64,000 bases of DNA, taken from contig VIIQ02000827.1 of NCBI GenBank assembly GCA_007449985.2, positions 558,001 through 622,000 on the forward strand. The letters run 5' to 3'. Shown here one piece after another: positions 1 through 11,961 of the stretch. The translations under genes were made by a program, and so were the position numbers. Position 1 is the first letter of the stretch, and every line of letters starts with the position of its first letter. This DNA is from Desmodesmus armatus (lineage: Eukaryota; Chlorophyta; Chlorophyceae; Sphaeropleales; Scenedesmaceae). The notes beneath the pieces were generated by a model that was not told where the DNA came from, ran no database searches, and worked only from the letters and a program-made list of their open reading frames with translations.

Positions 1-3000
1 GCGCGACGCAAAACTACGGTGTCCTGCCGGCAATATAGCAAGCAGGGCAGCAGCCTGGCCTAAGGGCTGCATGTTGCATCCAAAGAACCCACTCGGAACG
101 CGTACATGTGTAAAGCATCAGTGCAATCTCTTGCTGGCGCACACAAGTCCTGTCATACCGCAATACTTAGCAGGGCCACAAGAGATGACGCGCAAAACAC
201 TGGGGCAAGTGAACAGCAAACGCAGCAAAAGCGCAACCGCACATGGCACAGGTACAGCCCTACCCTTCGGGCACCACTTCGGTGCCCCGTCACAACATAC
301 AAGGGCCAGGGCATGCCTTGTTTGCCAGCAGGCAACAGATACGTGCCTGCCAACTCCAATGCATCCCTCTCCTAGGGCCCAACCTGGGGGCTGAATGCAC
401 AAAATACAGCTGTCGGCAGCTGCCCTAGAGGATCAGCACACCTCACATCAGCTGAGTGCACCTCAACATCATGATGTCAATCTTTCGCCACCCACAAACA
501 CAACAACCTCGTGTAGTCAAGCTTAGCAGCCAGCCTCTGGTCTGATCCTAAAGCGCGCATAGAGACACGAAGCTCTGCTGTGCTCCAGAGGTGCCCTAGC
601 CCACTAGTACCTGCCCGGCCGCCCAAGCCACAACTTGTGGTACCTGAAGTAAAGGCCGCTCAGGTTGCCAGTCAAAGCATTGATTGGTCTATGACAGTAC
701 CTGGCGGTCTAAGCTCCTGGATAGGGCACGGTCACACTTCCAGCCAAACAAACCATGTCACAGGCACAGGTTGGACGCGGCACTGAATAAGCCGCTGACA
801 ACAGCAGCAGATAACCTACATAGCACCGATATCCCAGGCGTACTGCATATCACCAACAGCCCACACACGAGGTAACAGCAAAGTGTAAACATGCCGTGGT
901 AAGAGCAAAGTGGCAACATGCGCTGGAGTGAGCAGTACTGCAGCTGTCACAGCTGCCGGCACGGAACCCACGCGAGCAGTACACTGCCAGACACCTCAAC
1001 GCCAGCAGTAGTGCTGAGACCGTGTGGATACGAAGGTTTGCCAGTGCCAGCGGTCAAGGTATCCAAGACGCTGCCTTCCAACGCCACAGCGCGTCAGTGC
1101 AACACAATAACGATGCCGCGTCATCGGCAAGATAAGCAAGCAGGCTGCTGGCGAGCCAGCAAGGTGTACATGCATGCAGGGTGTGTGAGAAGCCGGAGAA
1201 CAAGTCAGCACTTGCCATGGTCAATGTCAAAGCCAAGCAGACATATGTGTGTTTGGCTGACGGGTCCACCGCCACCAATAGACGGTCACCAGGAGTAATG
1301 ACACCCACAAACACAACCTTGGGCGCAACTTGGACAAGTGTCTCAGCACTTCAGCCTTACTGGCGCATGTGCATCAGCCCTGAATGGTCGTGAAAGTGAG
1401 GCTGCCAACCGTGCATGTGAAGAGCTAAGCGGTGCCCAGGGAAGGCCACCAAATCCCCGCGCATGCGGCTAACCAACAGCAGCAATGCAACGCTTGTCAC
1501 AGCAACTGACAGCAACTACCATTGTGTAACATCAGACACCACACAAGCACGGTTATTACGGTCCCCGCAGGTCAGCGCATGCTTGGTCAACATGCGTCCA
1601 CTCAGCAGGGGCGCCTGTGAAAGCCACCATACTTACGCTGCTGCAACACCCGTCACGCCACAGGCCTTCAACTCTCAAGACAACACCACCTGAACAGTCA
1701 ATGCCTGCGCGCAGCAGCGCCTTGTGCGTGGCGCACCAGCACATGCCCACCACCCCCACCCGCTAACACAAAGAGAAACCGCATTCTGAGGTATAAGGTG
1801 TCAACTTGTTGCAGACGCGTGTGCCGCCCCTCGCCTGCACATTGCTCATGTGCCACACTAATGCCGCCACCATGACGCATGCGGATGCAGTGACAAACTC
1901 CTAATATGCCTTGCAGGACAGCTGCAGGACAGCAGCATGAGTGCCTTCCAGCACAGTCAACAGGCCAGCACAGTCAACAGGACCAGATCAGCACGACCTC
2001 CTGCATTACATGGTTGAGGGAGCCCCTCACTCAATGGCACAATTGCCGGTCACATGGCAGAAGTGCTGCGCAAGCCTCACGCCATGACAAAGGCGCCTTC
2101 TCCAGCACGACCCACAAAAAAAACCTCAGGTGAAGCCAAGTGCCACAAATGACAGAGCAATCGCAGACGCCGTATTTGTGCGCACAGGTGTGCCTGACAA
2201 ACCTAGTCCCTTCCTGCAAGCCTCCCGCCCAGGGGGTGCGCACACCTGCCCCATGCTCGGCCAGCCCCGTTTGTGTAGGCCAGTGCCAATCCACCCTGGC
2301 AGCAGTGCTGCACCAGGCCAAACCCCAGCCAATCAAGGCCCGCTACGCACCATGGTCCCCATTTGTAGCACTTGCACACGCCCATTCGCTACCCTCTCCA
2401 CACCTCCTCCTGTCACAGCGTCCACCCAGTTGGCAGCAGAGGCACACAAGTACTACAACCAGTGCTTTCAAGAGCCTGCACAGCTGATAGACGGGCGTTT
2501 GTAAGCCCACACTCACACAATCGTGACCCCTGTGCTCTAGTTTCCACACACAGCGCCAGGCACAGTGACGGGACAGGTGTCCCACCAGACCACCACACGC
2601 CTGTTGATGCCGCCCTGCTACTGCAACACACACAGTCCTCTGCCACGACCATCACCAGTGCTCAGAAATATGCTTAGAAATAAAGTAGTTGCGCAGTTGC
2701 AGTCGTAAACAACCTGCCGCTAACAGACACCAACACAAGCTGCCTGCCTACACCCGACGCTGCTGACGGCATTCTGCAGGAAACAGAACAGCGGTCGCAT
2801 GCCCCCGACAACATCAACCCCTCTGTCAGGACAGCCCCCCTATTTCATACCATAGTGGGTCAGCCTCAAGCCACAGGACAAGGCAGCACAGTGACTGCCG
2901 CTGAAGTCACATAGCGGCGAGGTCACAAGCAACACAGGTCACTCAACATGCACCCACAGCACAAATCAGCACAGCACAGCACACCTGCAAGTCAAATCCT

Positions 3001-3070
3001 ATGCGCTCGAGCGCATGCCAAAGAACAGCCGCTGCCAAGTTTGCTGGGGTGCAAAGCTCGCAACAGCAGC
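1..3070. other. Region without a recognisable gene
   Basis: I see no exon-like open frame with flanking splice signals and no recognisable protein motif on either strand. The open frames present are short (none above about 160 codons) and have the mixed composition of chance frames. No tRNA-like or snRNA-like sequence was noticed. The right end probably contains 3' flanking sequence of the minus-strand gene that ends at 3071. A distant exon of a gene outside the window cannot be excluded. Confidence 0.5.
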
Positions 3071-4306
3071 TCACGCGGTGCTGCCTGCAGTCCCCAGGGA
3101 GCCCTCCACTGGCCGCAGCATGGTGTGCAGAAGCACCGCAAGCTCGCCCAAGCGCACTCGCTGCTGCACGGTCTTCTGGAAGCTCTGGGCCCTCTGCTCC
3201 TCTGTGATGAAGTCGATCTGCCCCGGCAGCAGTTGCCCTTTGAGTGTGGCAGGCTGCTGCAGGAGCCACTTGAGGTTGGTCTGCACGCGCCAGAAGAACG
3301 GCAGCAGCCCTGTGCCGGGGAGCTCGCGCCCGCTGCTGTCGCAGCGCGTCACGGCAAGGCGCGCTGCCTTGATGAGGTCGTCCCGCACGCGCGCAGGCAG
3401 GCCGCGGCAGGAGCGCACTAAACCCTGCTCGTGGATCAGCTGCTCAGGGCTTAGGAGCAGCTCTGGTTCCCGCGCTGCTGCGATGCTGTCGCTGGGTGGG
3501 GCTTCAGGCTCGTCATCTTCCTGCACAGACACGTTGCGCAGCTTGGCTGTGCTGGGCTGCAGGTTGAGCAGCGCAGCCAGGCCTGGGCTCTGCTGCAGCA
3601 CTTCCCATGCGATCTCCAGGGGAGACCCGACCACCAGGCGAGGGTCGATGCCGATGCGGTGGCCGCCGGAGCCGTGCGGGGGTGTGCGCGGGCTGCTGAC
3701 GCCGTTGGCGCTGCCGCTGTTGCGCTTGTTGCGGAAGTCCACGCCCCGTGGGCTGCCAGCATAGCTACCAAAGGGGCTGCTGCTTGCGCTGCTGTCGCGC
3801 AGCTCCTGTGCGCGGAAGGTGCCTATGAGTGTTCCCCTGTAGGGACTGCTGGTATGGTCGTCCCACTGCTGCTGGCTGCTGCCGTAGCTGTCAGCCGTGG
3901 AGAGGCTGTCTGCCATGCAGAACCCGATGTTGGGGTTGTGCAGGGTGACTGGCAGCTTGCCTGGGAACGCGCCGTGCTGCTGCGCTGCGACAGCCAGGCC
4001 GTGGGCTGTACTGCTGTACTGCAAGTTGCCCAGCCTACTGCTGTTGACAGGACACTGCTGGTGGCCCCCAGCCTTGAAGAGACCCCCATCCATCTGGGGC
4101 CCTTGGTGCTGTCTGGGGTCCTCAAAGCTGAGCTGGGTGTCAAAGCCACCCAGGCTTGTACCCCAGGGGTTGTATTCAGGCAGCTGCCGCTGTGGGAGGA
4201 GTGTGGCGGGGGTGGGTCCTATGGAGAGGCCCCCAGCAGGGGCCAGAAGGGCCCTGAGGTGGCTTGCCTGCTGGTAGTCACCTAGCGGCAGCGGCTGAAG
4301 GTTCAT
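3071..4306 (-). CDS. Low-complexity protein of unknown function
   Basis: This is one long uninterrupted minus-strand frame. The start chosen is the ATG at 4306-4304 (begins MNLQPLPLGDY), giving about 411 residues. The same frame stays open upstream to 4528, but that part is Cys-rich and looks like intron or UTR; a CAG just before GVNMNLQ could be a splice acceptor, so an upstream coding exon is possible. The N-terminal two thirds are rich in Ser, Gly, Gln and Pro and look disordered. The C-terminal part, about residues 270-400, is more ordered and charged, with predicted helices around FFWRVQTNLKWLLQQP and EEQRAQSFQKTVQQRV. I do not recognise the family. The length, the absence of stops and the switch from disordered to ordered composition argue for a real gene. 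The plus-strand frames here are shadows. Confidence 0.45.
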   Translation of the reverse strand: MNLQPLPLGDYQQASHLRALLAPAGGLSIGPTPATLLPQRQLPEYNPWGTSLGGFDTQLSFEDPRQHQGPQMDGGLFKAGGHQQCPVNSSRLGNLQYSSTAHGLAVAAQQHGAFPGKLPVTLHNPNIGFCMADSLSTADSYGSSQQQWDDHTSSPYRGTLIGTFRAQELRDSSASSSPFGSYAGSPRGVDFRNKRNSGSANGVSSPRTPPHGSGGHRIGIDPRLVVGSPLEIAWEVLQQSPGLAALLNLQPSTAKLRNVSVQEDDEPEAPPSDSIAAAREPELLLSPEQLIHEQGLVRSCRGLPARVRDDLIKAARLAVTRCDSSGRELPGTGLLPFFWRVQTNLKWLLQQPATLKGQLLPGQIDFITEEQRAQSFQKTVQQRVRLGELAVLLHTMLRPVEGSLGTAGSTA

Positions 4307-5731
4307 GTTGACGCCTGGCAGGCTGCTGAACAGCAGAGAGCCCTGGGAGCACAGCACAGGCAGCACAGAACAGCCAATGAAGCAGCAGCAGCAGCAGCAG
4401 GGGCTGAGATCTGGGCAGGGACAGTGACTGTGGCAGCTCTCAAACCAACAGAGCAACAACACTGCTGCAGTGATGGAAGAACATGTACCACAGTGCGGAC
4501 AGTTCTGCACGAAAGGCCAATAGTACAAGCATCAATCAGCGTGCTGCTCCACCACCCCAGAGGCCCAGCACCCCAACAGAGGTAGGTGTCTGTTGGTCCC
4601 TACCTGCACTCCATCTTGAGCCAACTGCATGAAATGAGGTGATTCATACCGGCCCATTGAATGTTGGATGTTACAGTGGCGACTGCGGCCTGGCAAACGG
4701 CAGCAGCAGAACGATGTCAAGGCAATACAAGACGGAGGCAGCAGGCGTAACGTCAAAGACGGCCATGACGCAAGGACGCAACATGCAATGGGGCAACGTC
4801 TTGAAGCTTGAGGCGAGAGCAGCTCTACTCCACATGAAGGTGAAGCGGTTAGAGGACAAGTGCTTGCCGTGCTTCCTCACAGCCATTGTCTGGCAGGTGC
4901 TCGTTGCCGCTTACCTGCTCATAAGAAGAGCGTGTCCTCAGACGGTGTTTTGCTGGCTGCAGTGGGACAGTAGCTACTAGCGGTGTTAGCGGGGCCGATG
5001 CCGTGTTTGCGAGCCCAACGCTTTTACCAAATGCTAGTACTTTGCGCAGGGTGGCTCAGGCACTACAGATACTACTACGTATGCTGTGGTTGTCTTGAGA
5101 CTCAAACGACGCCAAACCCCACGGGTACAGAGGCAGCTGTGGACGAAGCCAACCTTGAGTTATGGCGCATTGAGTGGTTGAATCTGCAAAGAAACTGTTT
5201 GGCCACCGTCTGGGCAAGTTGCAGTCAAGCCAACCACTGCATAATCAACTCACTGGGTATGCAGGCCGCGTCACAAGGTTGATTAACTTAACTTAAGGCG
5301 CTATCTTGGAGCTTATATGAGCCTGACACAAGCCACACTGCAAGGGTGAACTTGGCTGTCCCACAGTTTGTATGCTGACAAAGGATTTGGGCATAACTCA
5401 GGCCTCCACCTTGCAACCTCGCATATCAGAAGTGTCCGAATCGAGGTTCTACACAGCATGCTTGCATGTCAGAGCTTCAGCTGAATGGATGTTGCAGCAG
5501 GGGCCGCACTGCTGCCAGGCTGGCATTCTAGTGGTCAACTAGAAGATGCAGGGAGCATCTGACACACAGAAAATCGCAAGATCTTCAATTGTTGAAAGGT
5601 TTACACACCAGTTATCAGAAGCCTCTTGCAACACACTTGCAATTTTGGAAGTGGTTTTAACCACAAGGGCTCTCCCGACCTGATGCTATTGGTGTACAGC
5701 GGACATACAACTGGGAATCAGAGTCCAGCAG
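4307..5731. other. Spacer between two minus-strand genes
   Basis: No coding exon is clearly supported here. A minus-strand open frame at 4671-4886 begins MAVRKHGKHLSSNRF and could be an upstream exon of the gene ending at 3071, but no convincing donor/acceptor pair links them. The AT-richer stretch around 5280-5600 probably contains 3' flanking sequence of the gene ending at 5732. Confidence 0.4.
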
Positions 5732-5752
5732 CTACCCCTTGCGCTGCTGTTG

Positions 5753-5788
<36 letters not shown>

Positions 5789-7705
5789 TGCTTGCAGCCT
5801 TGCTAGCAGCTGTTGCTGCTGCTGATGGAGTGCTGCTGCCTGGAGTGCCTGGTACGCAGCCGCCTGCTGAGCCTGCGGCCCCCCTTGCTGCAGCCCCGCC
5901 TGCTGAAGTCCCGCCTGCTGCAACCCCGCCTGCTGAAGCTGTAACAACGCCAGCTGTTGGGGGTTCATCTGTCGTATCAGCTGCTGCTGGAGCAAGAGCT
6001 GCTGCTGCATGTTGGCCGCCTGCACCATCATGGGCTGCTGGGCTCGGCCGGCTGCCTGACCCCTCGCTGCCGCTGCCGCTGCTGCATGCAGCACCTGGTG
6101 GCCTCCCAAGCTCGCCAAAGCGCCAGCTCCCGGCTGCTGCAACCGCCCTGCAGCTGCTGCAGGGGCCGCGGGCGCCGGAGGTGGTGCCGGAGGCAGCAGC
6201 TTCTGCAGCTCTGCCTTGTTAGCTTCCCTCTTGCGAAACAGGTCCTGCTCCTGCACCTTAGCCATGGCGTAGTGGTCTATGCTGCGGGTGCCGCTCCGCG
6301 CCTCACGTTGCATGCGTGCCTCCAGTTCTGCGATGTTGTTGCTGGTGGCGTCAGCACGCTTGCGCAGGTCGTGTGCCTGGGGCAGTGCAGGAAGCGAGCG
6401 AGGGCGGTGCAGGACAAGCAAGGCAGGACCCATGTAACTGCACTGGGATGAGAGTGCAGAACCAGCAGGGCCCACTAACGCTAACACTCTGCTGAACCTT
6501 GCAGGCTGTGCTATGTACAATAGTTGCAATCACTCTCAGCAGGAGTAGCTGGCACCCAACAACTCCCGCGTTACTTTGCAGTGAGCTGCCCGGCAGGACA
6601 ACAAGAGGAGCACTTGCAGGGACTGGTTAGGGTGTATGTGCAACAAAACGTGCCTCCTGCCAGCACCACTGCATGCCTATCAGCACAGCCAGCACAGCCC
6701 TGCAGGACACTGTCACTGCCTGCATGGCCAGCCTATAATTGCGCCTAGAAGTAACCAGCAGATGTACCGCCTTTGCCCCCTCCAGACACCGACAGAATGC
6801 ATACTTATCACCCCATTCATATTTGCGAGCCAACCACTGACTTTGCATGTATGCCCCAACTGTTTGCCGTACGGCGGGAATATCTTGGGTGAATCCCATG
6901 CCATGACCCTGTTGACACACACCTCGGCCTTTGTACCCCTAACTGTCCAAGTGTCTTACACCCGCACATTACACATTGCAAGTGTCCTACACCCTTACCT
7001 TGGACATGACCAGCTCCTCCCAGGCATCATGGCGTGATGCCATCAGGTCTGCACCCATGTGGTCTGGCGTTTCGTCCAGATCGGCTAGTGCTGGGTCTGC
7101 TTGATTGAAGAGCTGCAGGAAACACAGCATGTGGCCATGTGTGAGCACCGTCGAGGGACCGGGCCTACAGGTTAGGCAGGGACCGGGCCTACAGGTTAGG
7201 CAGGGACCGGGCCTACAGGTTGGGGATTTGCTCCCCAGACTCACATAACCAGCAACCACTGCAGGGATGCATGCAGAACAATTGCAATGCAGTGCTTGCA
7301 ACGGCGCTCATGCCTGCCGTGCATGTGGCTGCTCCCCGCAGCCGTATCTGTAGATGTCCAGTTCAGGTGCTAAGAGCAGGCACTTCGTATGTTTTCCTAA
7401 CACTGTGTATGCAGCTCCAAGGACGTGTACATGATGCTGCGGGCTTCTGACAACTGCTGAACGGCTAGCTAGCCACAGTTGAGGCTCACGTGAAAAGGCA
7501 GCAGGCGCATGACAGCGTCCTGAAGGTCTGCAAAAGGGGTGGTGGTGTCCAGCGTGCGCATGCTGTGGACATCCCTCTGCAGCTCCTCTGCCTGCTTCTT
7601 CTGCACATACAGCTGCTCTGATGTAAGGGCTGGCAACGAGTACTGCGGTTGGGCCCCAGGCGCCCCTGCCACAGCAGCCTGCTGTGGGTGGGTGCGTGCA
7701 GCCAT
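5732..7705 (-). CDS. GLTSCR1/BRIP-like domain protein (putative SWI/SNF subunit)
   Basis: The three-exon model is 7705-7490, 7112-6999 and 6376-5732; all junctions are phase 0 with GT/AG ends, giving about 324 residues. Exons 1 and 2 and the start of exon 3 carry a helical region (residues ~50-150) with TPFADLQDAVMRLLPFH, then LFNQADPALADLDE and a charged coiled-coil-like stretch. This resembles, from memory, the GLTSCR1 conserved region: a short motif ending in RLLPYH, followed by acidic and helical segments. That region occurs in animal GLTSCR1/GLTSCR1L and plant BRIP1/BRIP2, which are subunits of a bromodomain-containing SWI/SNF subclass. The rest of exon 3 is Gln/Ala-rich, with imperfect QQAGL repeats and a poly-Gln run before the stop. 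A nuclear chromatin role is inferred from the family only. The gene is divergent from the one at 8163, with 457 bp between starts. Without a profile search, a chance match to this short domain remains possible. Confidence 0.62.
7155..7222. repeat. 24-bp tandem repeat, about 2.8 copies
   Basis: The unit gggaccgggcctacaggtta plus ggca is repeated at 7155, 7179 and 7203. It lies in the intron between exons 1 and 2 of the GLTSCR1-like gene, about 40 bp upstream (in gene direction) of the exon 2 acceptor. The copies are essentially identical, which implies recent expansion. Confidence 0.9.
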
Positions 7706-8162
7706 GCTGGATGCTGGGCTGTGTGCTTGGCTGGCTAGGTGGGGGTGTAGAAGGAAGAAATAAACAACTGTGAACTAAAGCCAGGGCACAAGTGACCTGT
7801 CACCCATCAGCTGACTGAACTGTGGCAAGCAGCTGATACAGGGGCTCTATTTGATCTATACTTGGCAGCCGCGAACCAGGAGCACAGAGAATATGTGTTG
7901 AGAATACGAGAAAGTGACTGAATACACTGCGAATTACATTGTGTCGTGGGGTGGCCAAATTTGGTTGGCAACTGTCAGGGCAGGTTGATGGCAGGGTTGA
8001 TGGTCGCAAATTGGGCGCATCTTTTTTTGTTCAGCACCGCACAACGTCTGATGGGCGTGATGGTGGCCTTGGACGGTCTGTGAAGGTCTGCCAACAGTAC
8101 AGCCTTGCCATCAGCTGCCCTGTTTCAAAGGACCTGCAGAACCTGCAGCAGCTCTGCACTCA
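7706..8162. promoter_or_regulatory. Divergent intergenic region (5' ends of two genes)
   Basis: This 457-bp stretch separates the start codons of the minus-strand GLTSCR1-like gene and the plus-strand K+/H+ exchange-related gene, so it must hold both 5' UTRs and promoters. I see no clear TATA box or other defined element. Confidence 0.5.
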
Positions 8163-11100
8163 ATGCAACGTCTGCAGGGTTGGGTGCGCCAGGCAGCGCA
8201 GCAGCTGCCTCTCCCCAGTGCTGGAGGCAAGCAACAGCTGACCCAGCAGGAGGCAGACGAGGGGGAGGACTTCATCTATGGAAGAGTGGCAGTGCATTCA
8301 GAAGATGAGGAAGCAGGTACGGGAAAGGCTGGTATCCCTCAGGGCTATGGCAGGACCCTACCAGCACAAACAAGTGCACCTTGCCAGCCCCATCATGCAA
8401 CATGCTTGTTCTGAAGCCCGCCACAAAGCCACATCATCCTAGAGGCAAGTTTTGCCCTCAATCCATCAAGGTCCTTTGCTGTCCAACTAATTTTCATGTT
8501 CTGCGACCTGCAGACCACCATATCAGTTCTAGGCAGCATGCACTTACTCCGCCGGGACCTGGGGACCCTGTATTGCAGCAGCAGCAGCACCATTCACCAA
8601 GTGTCCCCCCGTTGCATCACCAGCACTCCTACAGCGACACCAACCTACAACAGCTCAGGGCGCAGGCACAGCAGCTGCAGGAGACGCCAGGGTTGATACG
8701 ACTTGACAGCGATGATGGTGAGCAGCCTGGCTGGGCAACAGACTGGGCAGCCTTTGATGACCCACAGGCAGCAACGGCAACCTCAGCAGCAGCGGCGGCA
8801 ACGGCAACGGCAGCAGCGGCAGCGGCTGCGCATGGCACTACGCCAGCCTCTGCGCAGGACGGCAGCAGTCCAGCGCACACAAGCAGCGGCCCGTCTAGCA
8901 CAGGAGGTGCTGCCACAGCAGCGGCAGCAAGCAGCAGCAGAGACGCAGGTGACACACCAGCAGCAGCAGCAGCAGCAGAGCCCACGTTTGAGGCTCCCAG
9001 CAGCAGCAGCGTGTTTGACACTGGGGAGGCGGTGCCAGACCACGATCACACGCAGGAGCGGAGGGAGCTGATCATCTATGCCATACCTCTCACCAGAGGC
9101 AAGGTGTGTGTGGGGTGGGGTGTGTGGGTGTGTGGGTGTGTTAGCACAGGGATTACTTGAGTATCTAGCATACTATGAACATGCAAGTGTGTGTGGGGGG
9201 TGGGGTCGGTTTGGGGGGGGGGGGGTGCGTGTGCGTACGTGTGTATGTGCGTCCGCGTATGCGTGCGTGTGCGGCTCCGCATGCGTGTGCACCGGCAGTG
9301 AATCACACACTCATACAGTTTTCTGTGTTGTCTGCACCCATCCCGCAAACTGGCAGTGCACTACCAGTATGATTGCATGATTTTGGTGCTGCTGCTGCTT
9401 CCGGCGTTGCTGCAGGTCATTTTCCTGCCTGTGTGCCCATGGCGCTCTGATCCAGAGTCAGGCCCTGGCTGGAAGAAGGCAGTTGCAGGACACGTGAGCA
9501 CCGCACCGTACTTGCCTTGATGTGTCAGCAGCAGCTGCAGCAACTGCAGCTGCAGCAGCAGCAGCAGCAGCAGCCAAACACCTTGCCTCCAGCACTGTGT
9601 TTGCTGACGGCAGCATGCTCAAGCCTATGATCATAGGGGCAGCGATGGAAAGCCGTTGGCATACAACAGGTTGCATGTGGCGTGCTGATGGTGCATGTGT
9701 GTGCTGATGTGCCTGCAGGTCAGCAAGGTGCAGGGGGAGGCAACAGACATGTGGCAGAAGATGGCCAATGCTGAACAAGGCTCGGCAGTGCACAAGCTGT
9801 ACAAGTGAGTGTAACAACACTGTACAGCCCAGCATGCCCAGACACTTCACCCCACAGGCGCCTGGCGCCTGCCCATGAGCAACATGCCCCTGTCTCAGCT
9901 GTCAATCGGATTGTTGAGCAGCGTGGCTGTGTCTGGAACTGTACTCTGTTGCCCAAGCATGGCACAATCGCAATCCGAAAGCATATCCTCAAGGCACAAG
10001 TGCAGCCAGGGTCTAAGTTGTACCTGCCTGCTTGCAGGTTTGGCAAGCGGTTGCTGGACAGTGTGCCTGCTGAGGAGCGGCTCATGCGTGGTGTGCCAAA
10101 GAACGTCAGCAAGGTCATCATACACCACCCCACACAGGTCAGGGCATCATGCAACAGCCATGTCTTGGGGTGTGGCCTCACACACACTGAGCCTGTATAA
10201 ACTGGCATGAGCTCTTGAGCCTCATAGCTACAGGTGTAACTTTGATTTGATTTGGAACTCACAGCAAGCCAGACTCACGGTTTGGTGTGAGAGCTGCTGC
10301 TGTTGGGTGGTGCTGTTGTGCTTGCTCATGCCTGACCTTCTGCAGAGGTCGCACCAGGCACTGCTGCTAGTATGCCCTGAGACCGCCTCGCTGGTCGTCG
10401 CTTCTATCACATGCCGTGTACAGGCATACTTGTTTCAACACAGCCTGGAAACTGAGCGCAACGGGTGCTGTTGCTGTGTGTGCAGGTGTCCCCTGAGTCT
10501 ATCATGGAGCAAATGTCAACGATGACTAAGAATTATGGCATCAAGGCTGTTGGACGTGCCGCTGCTGCAACCGTCATGCTGCCGCTGGCTGTTGGGGTTG
10601 ACCTGATCATTTTGCCGGGACCTCAGGTGCGTCTGAGCCTTATAATGCTGTGCGCTGTGCTGTGCTATGCCATGCTGTGTTGTGCTGTGCTGCAGTTGTG
10701 CTGAATCCTGCTGGGTTGTTCAGTGCACAGCAGCCATTTGTGACTATCACTCACGTGTGCCTGAGTGCATCACATCTGTACAGGAACCATGGCCAAGGCA
10801 GTGCCATGTGGACTGGGAGACGTGCCACAGTACCTGGTGCTGACGGCAGGTTGCTGCTGTTGGTGTCTGCAGGTTCTTACGTACTACACGATGTGGAATC
10901 TGTACCGCAACACAGATGGAGCAGGTGGGCAGTGCAGATGCCATCAGCTTGCACCCACCTCAGCTGCAGGGTTTATTCATATGCATGCTGCCATCACAGG
11001 GATTGACCGTGCAGCATATATTCTTTTTTCTTTATTGTTGTGGTGTTACAGCGCAAACGCTGCAGGATAACTATACCGCTGTCTTGCACAGCACCACATG

Positions 11101-11961
11101 TAGTACCCCTTTCTTACCTGCTGAGCAGACAGCTGTACCTTGCTTCACCAGCATTGCAGCCGTGCAGTGTTGAAAGTTGATAGGCTAGCAAGGTGACGAG
11201 CACTGCCCCTCCCGTCCTGCGCTAAGCTTGTCTGTGCTTGATTAACCTTTGCACTGCAGTGGGCACCTCACGCATGACCAAGTTCATCACGCAGGGAGGC
11301 AGCAGCAACAACATCAGGGTCAACTATGCTGCGCAGCCACGGTGAGGGGGGCCCCTGGACGGCTGGTGTTTGTTCATTGCGACCGGTGCGCTCTGCACTC
11401 CTCTGCCACAAGCATTTGGGTAGGCTTATGGACACCTGTCGGCGGCGCAGCGGCTGTACGCACCAGCCACCTGCATCGCAATCGCGTGCGTGTCTGCCTT
11501 ATTCCCATTATGACCGCCATGATGCACGTGGTGCCACACGCACGCTCCCTGGTGCTTGGCAAGCATGTCGTCCAGACAGGTATCCGACAAGGTGAGGGCC
11601 CTGGGGGCACCCTCATGAGCCCTTGGCTCACTGGCTGGTGCCGAGCTTGAGACTCAGTTCCCCAAATACTGTATTCATCCAAATGCTGCCATTCCTGTGC
11701 AGGCTTGACAAGTATCATGATCTCGCCAACGACTGCCCAGAGGGTGTGCTCTCCGAGGACGACATCGAGTCCCTGGTGTCAGACATACGGGAGCCTGACC
11801 TTCTGGATGCGCTGCTGTCACTGCGCAGCAAGGCGCTGCGCGACGGCAATCAGCGCACCAGCCACGCTGGGGATGAGTACACTGCCCTGCCGCCCATGGA
11901 CCCTGCTGCATCGCCGACAGGCTTCGGCGCTGGCGGCAGGAAGGGATCTGCTGCGTTTTGA
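8163..11961 (+). CDS. Mitochondrial K+/H+ exchange-related protein
   Basis: The nine-exon model is 8163-8316, 8514-9103, 9416-9493, 9719-9804, 10038-10137, 10486-10626, 10873-10924, 11260-11341 and 11703-11961. All phases agree and the product is about 513 residues. The N terminus (MQRLQGWVRQAAQQ) is a plausible amphipathic targeting peptide. Residues ~55-230 are disordered and Gln/Ala/Ser-rich. The conserved part starts at LIIYAIPLTRGK, then VIFLPVCPWRS, WQKMANAEQGSAVHKLYK, a hydrophobic segment (MLPLAVGVDLIILPGPQ) and VLTYYTMWNLYRN. This order resembles the Mit_KHE1 family (yeast YDL183C-like; also in plants), linked to mitochondrial K+/H+ exchange; the family match is from memory. The C terminus is acidic (LSEDDIESLVSDIREPDLLD). 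Whether it is the exchanger or a cofactor is not settled for the family. Confidence 0.78.
9183..9295. repeat. GT-rich simple repeat with poly-G run
   Basis: Purine/GT-rich low-complexity sequence lies in the intron between exons 2 and 3 of the K+/H+ exchange-related gene. It includes an uninterrupted G run at about 9214-9225 and (GT)n-like stretches. Long G runs like this can form quadruplexes and are prone to length error in assemblies. Confidence 0.8.

Noticed and set aside
3015..4285. Plus-strand frames of 249 and 208 codons
   Set aside because: They overlap the minus-strand frame at 3071-4306 and have low-complexity composition with no splice or start context.
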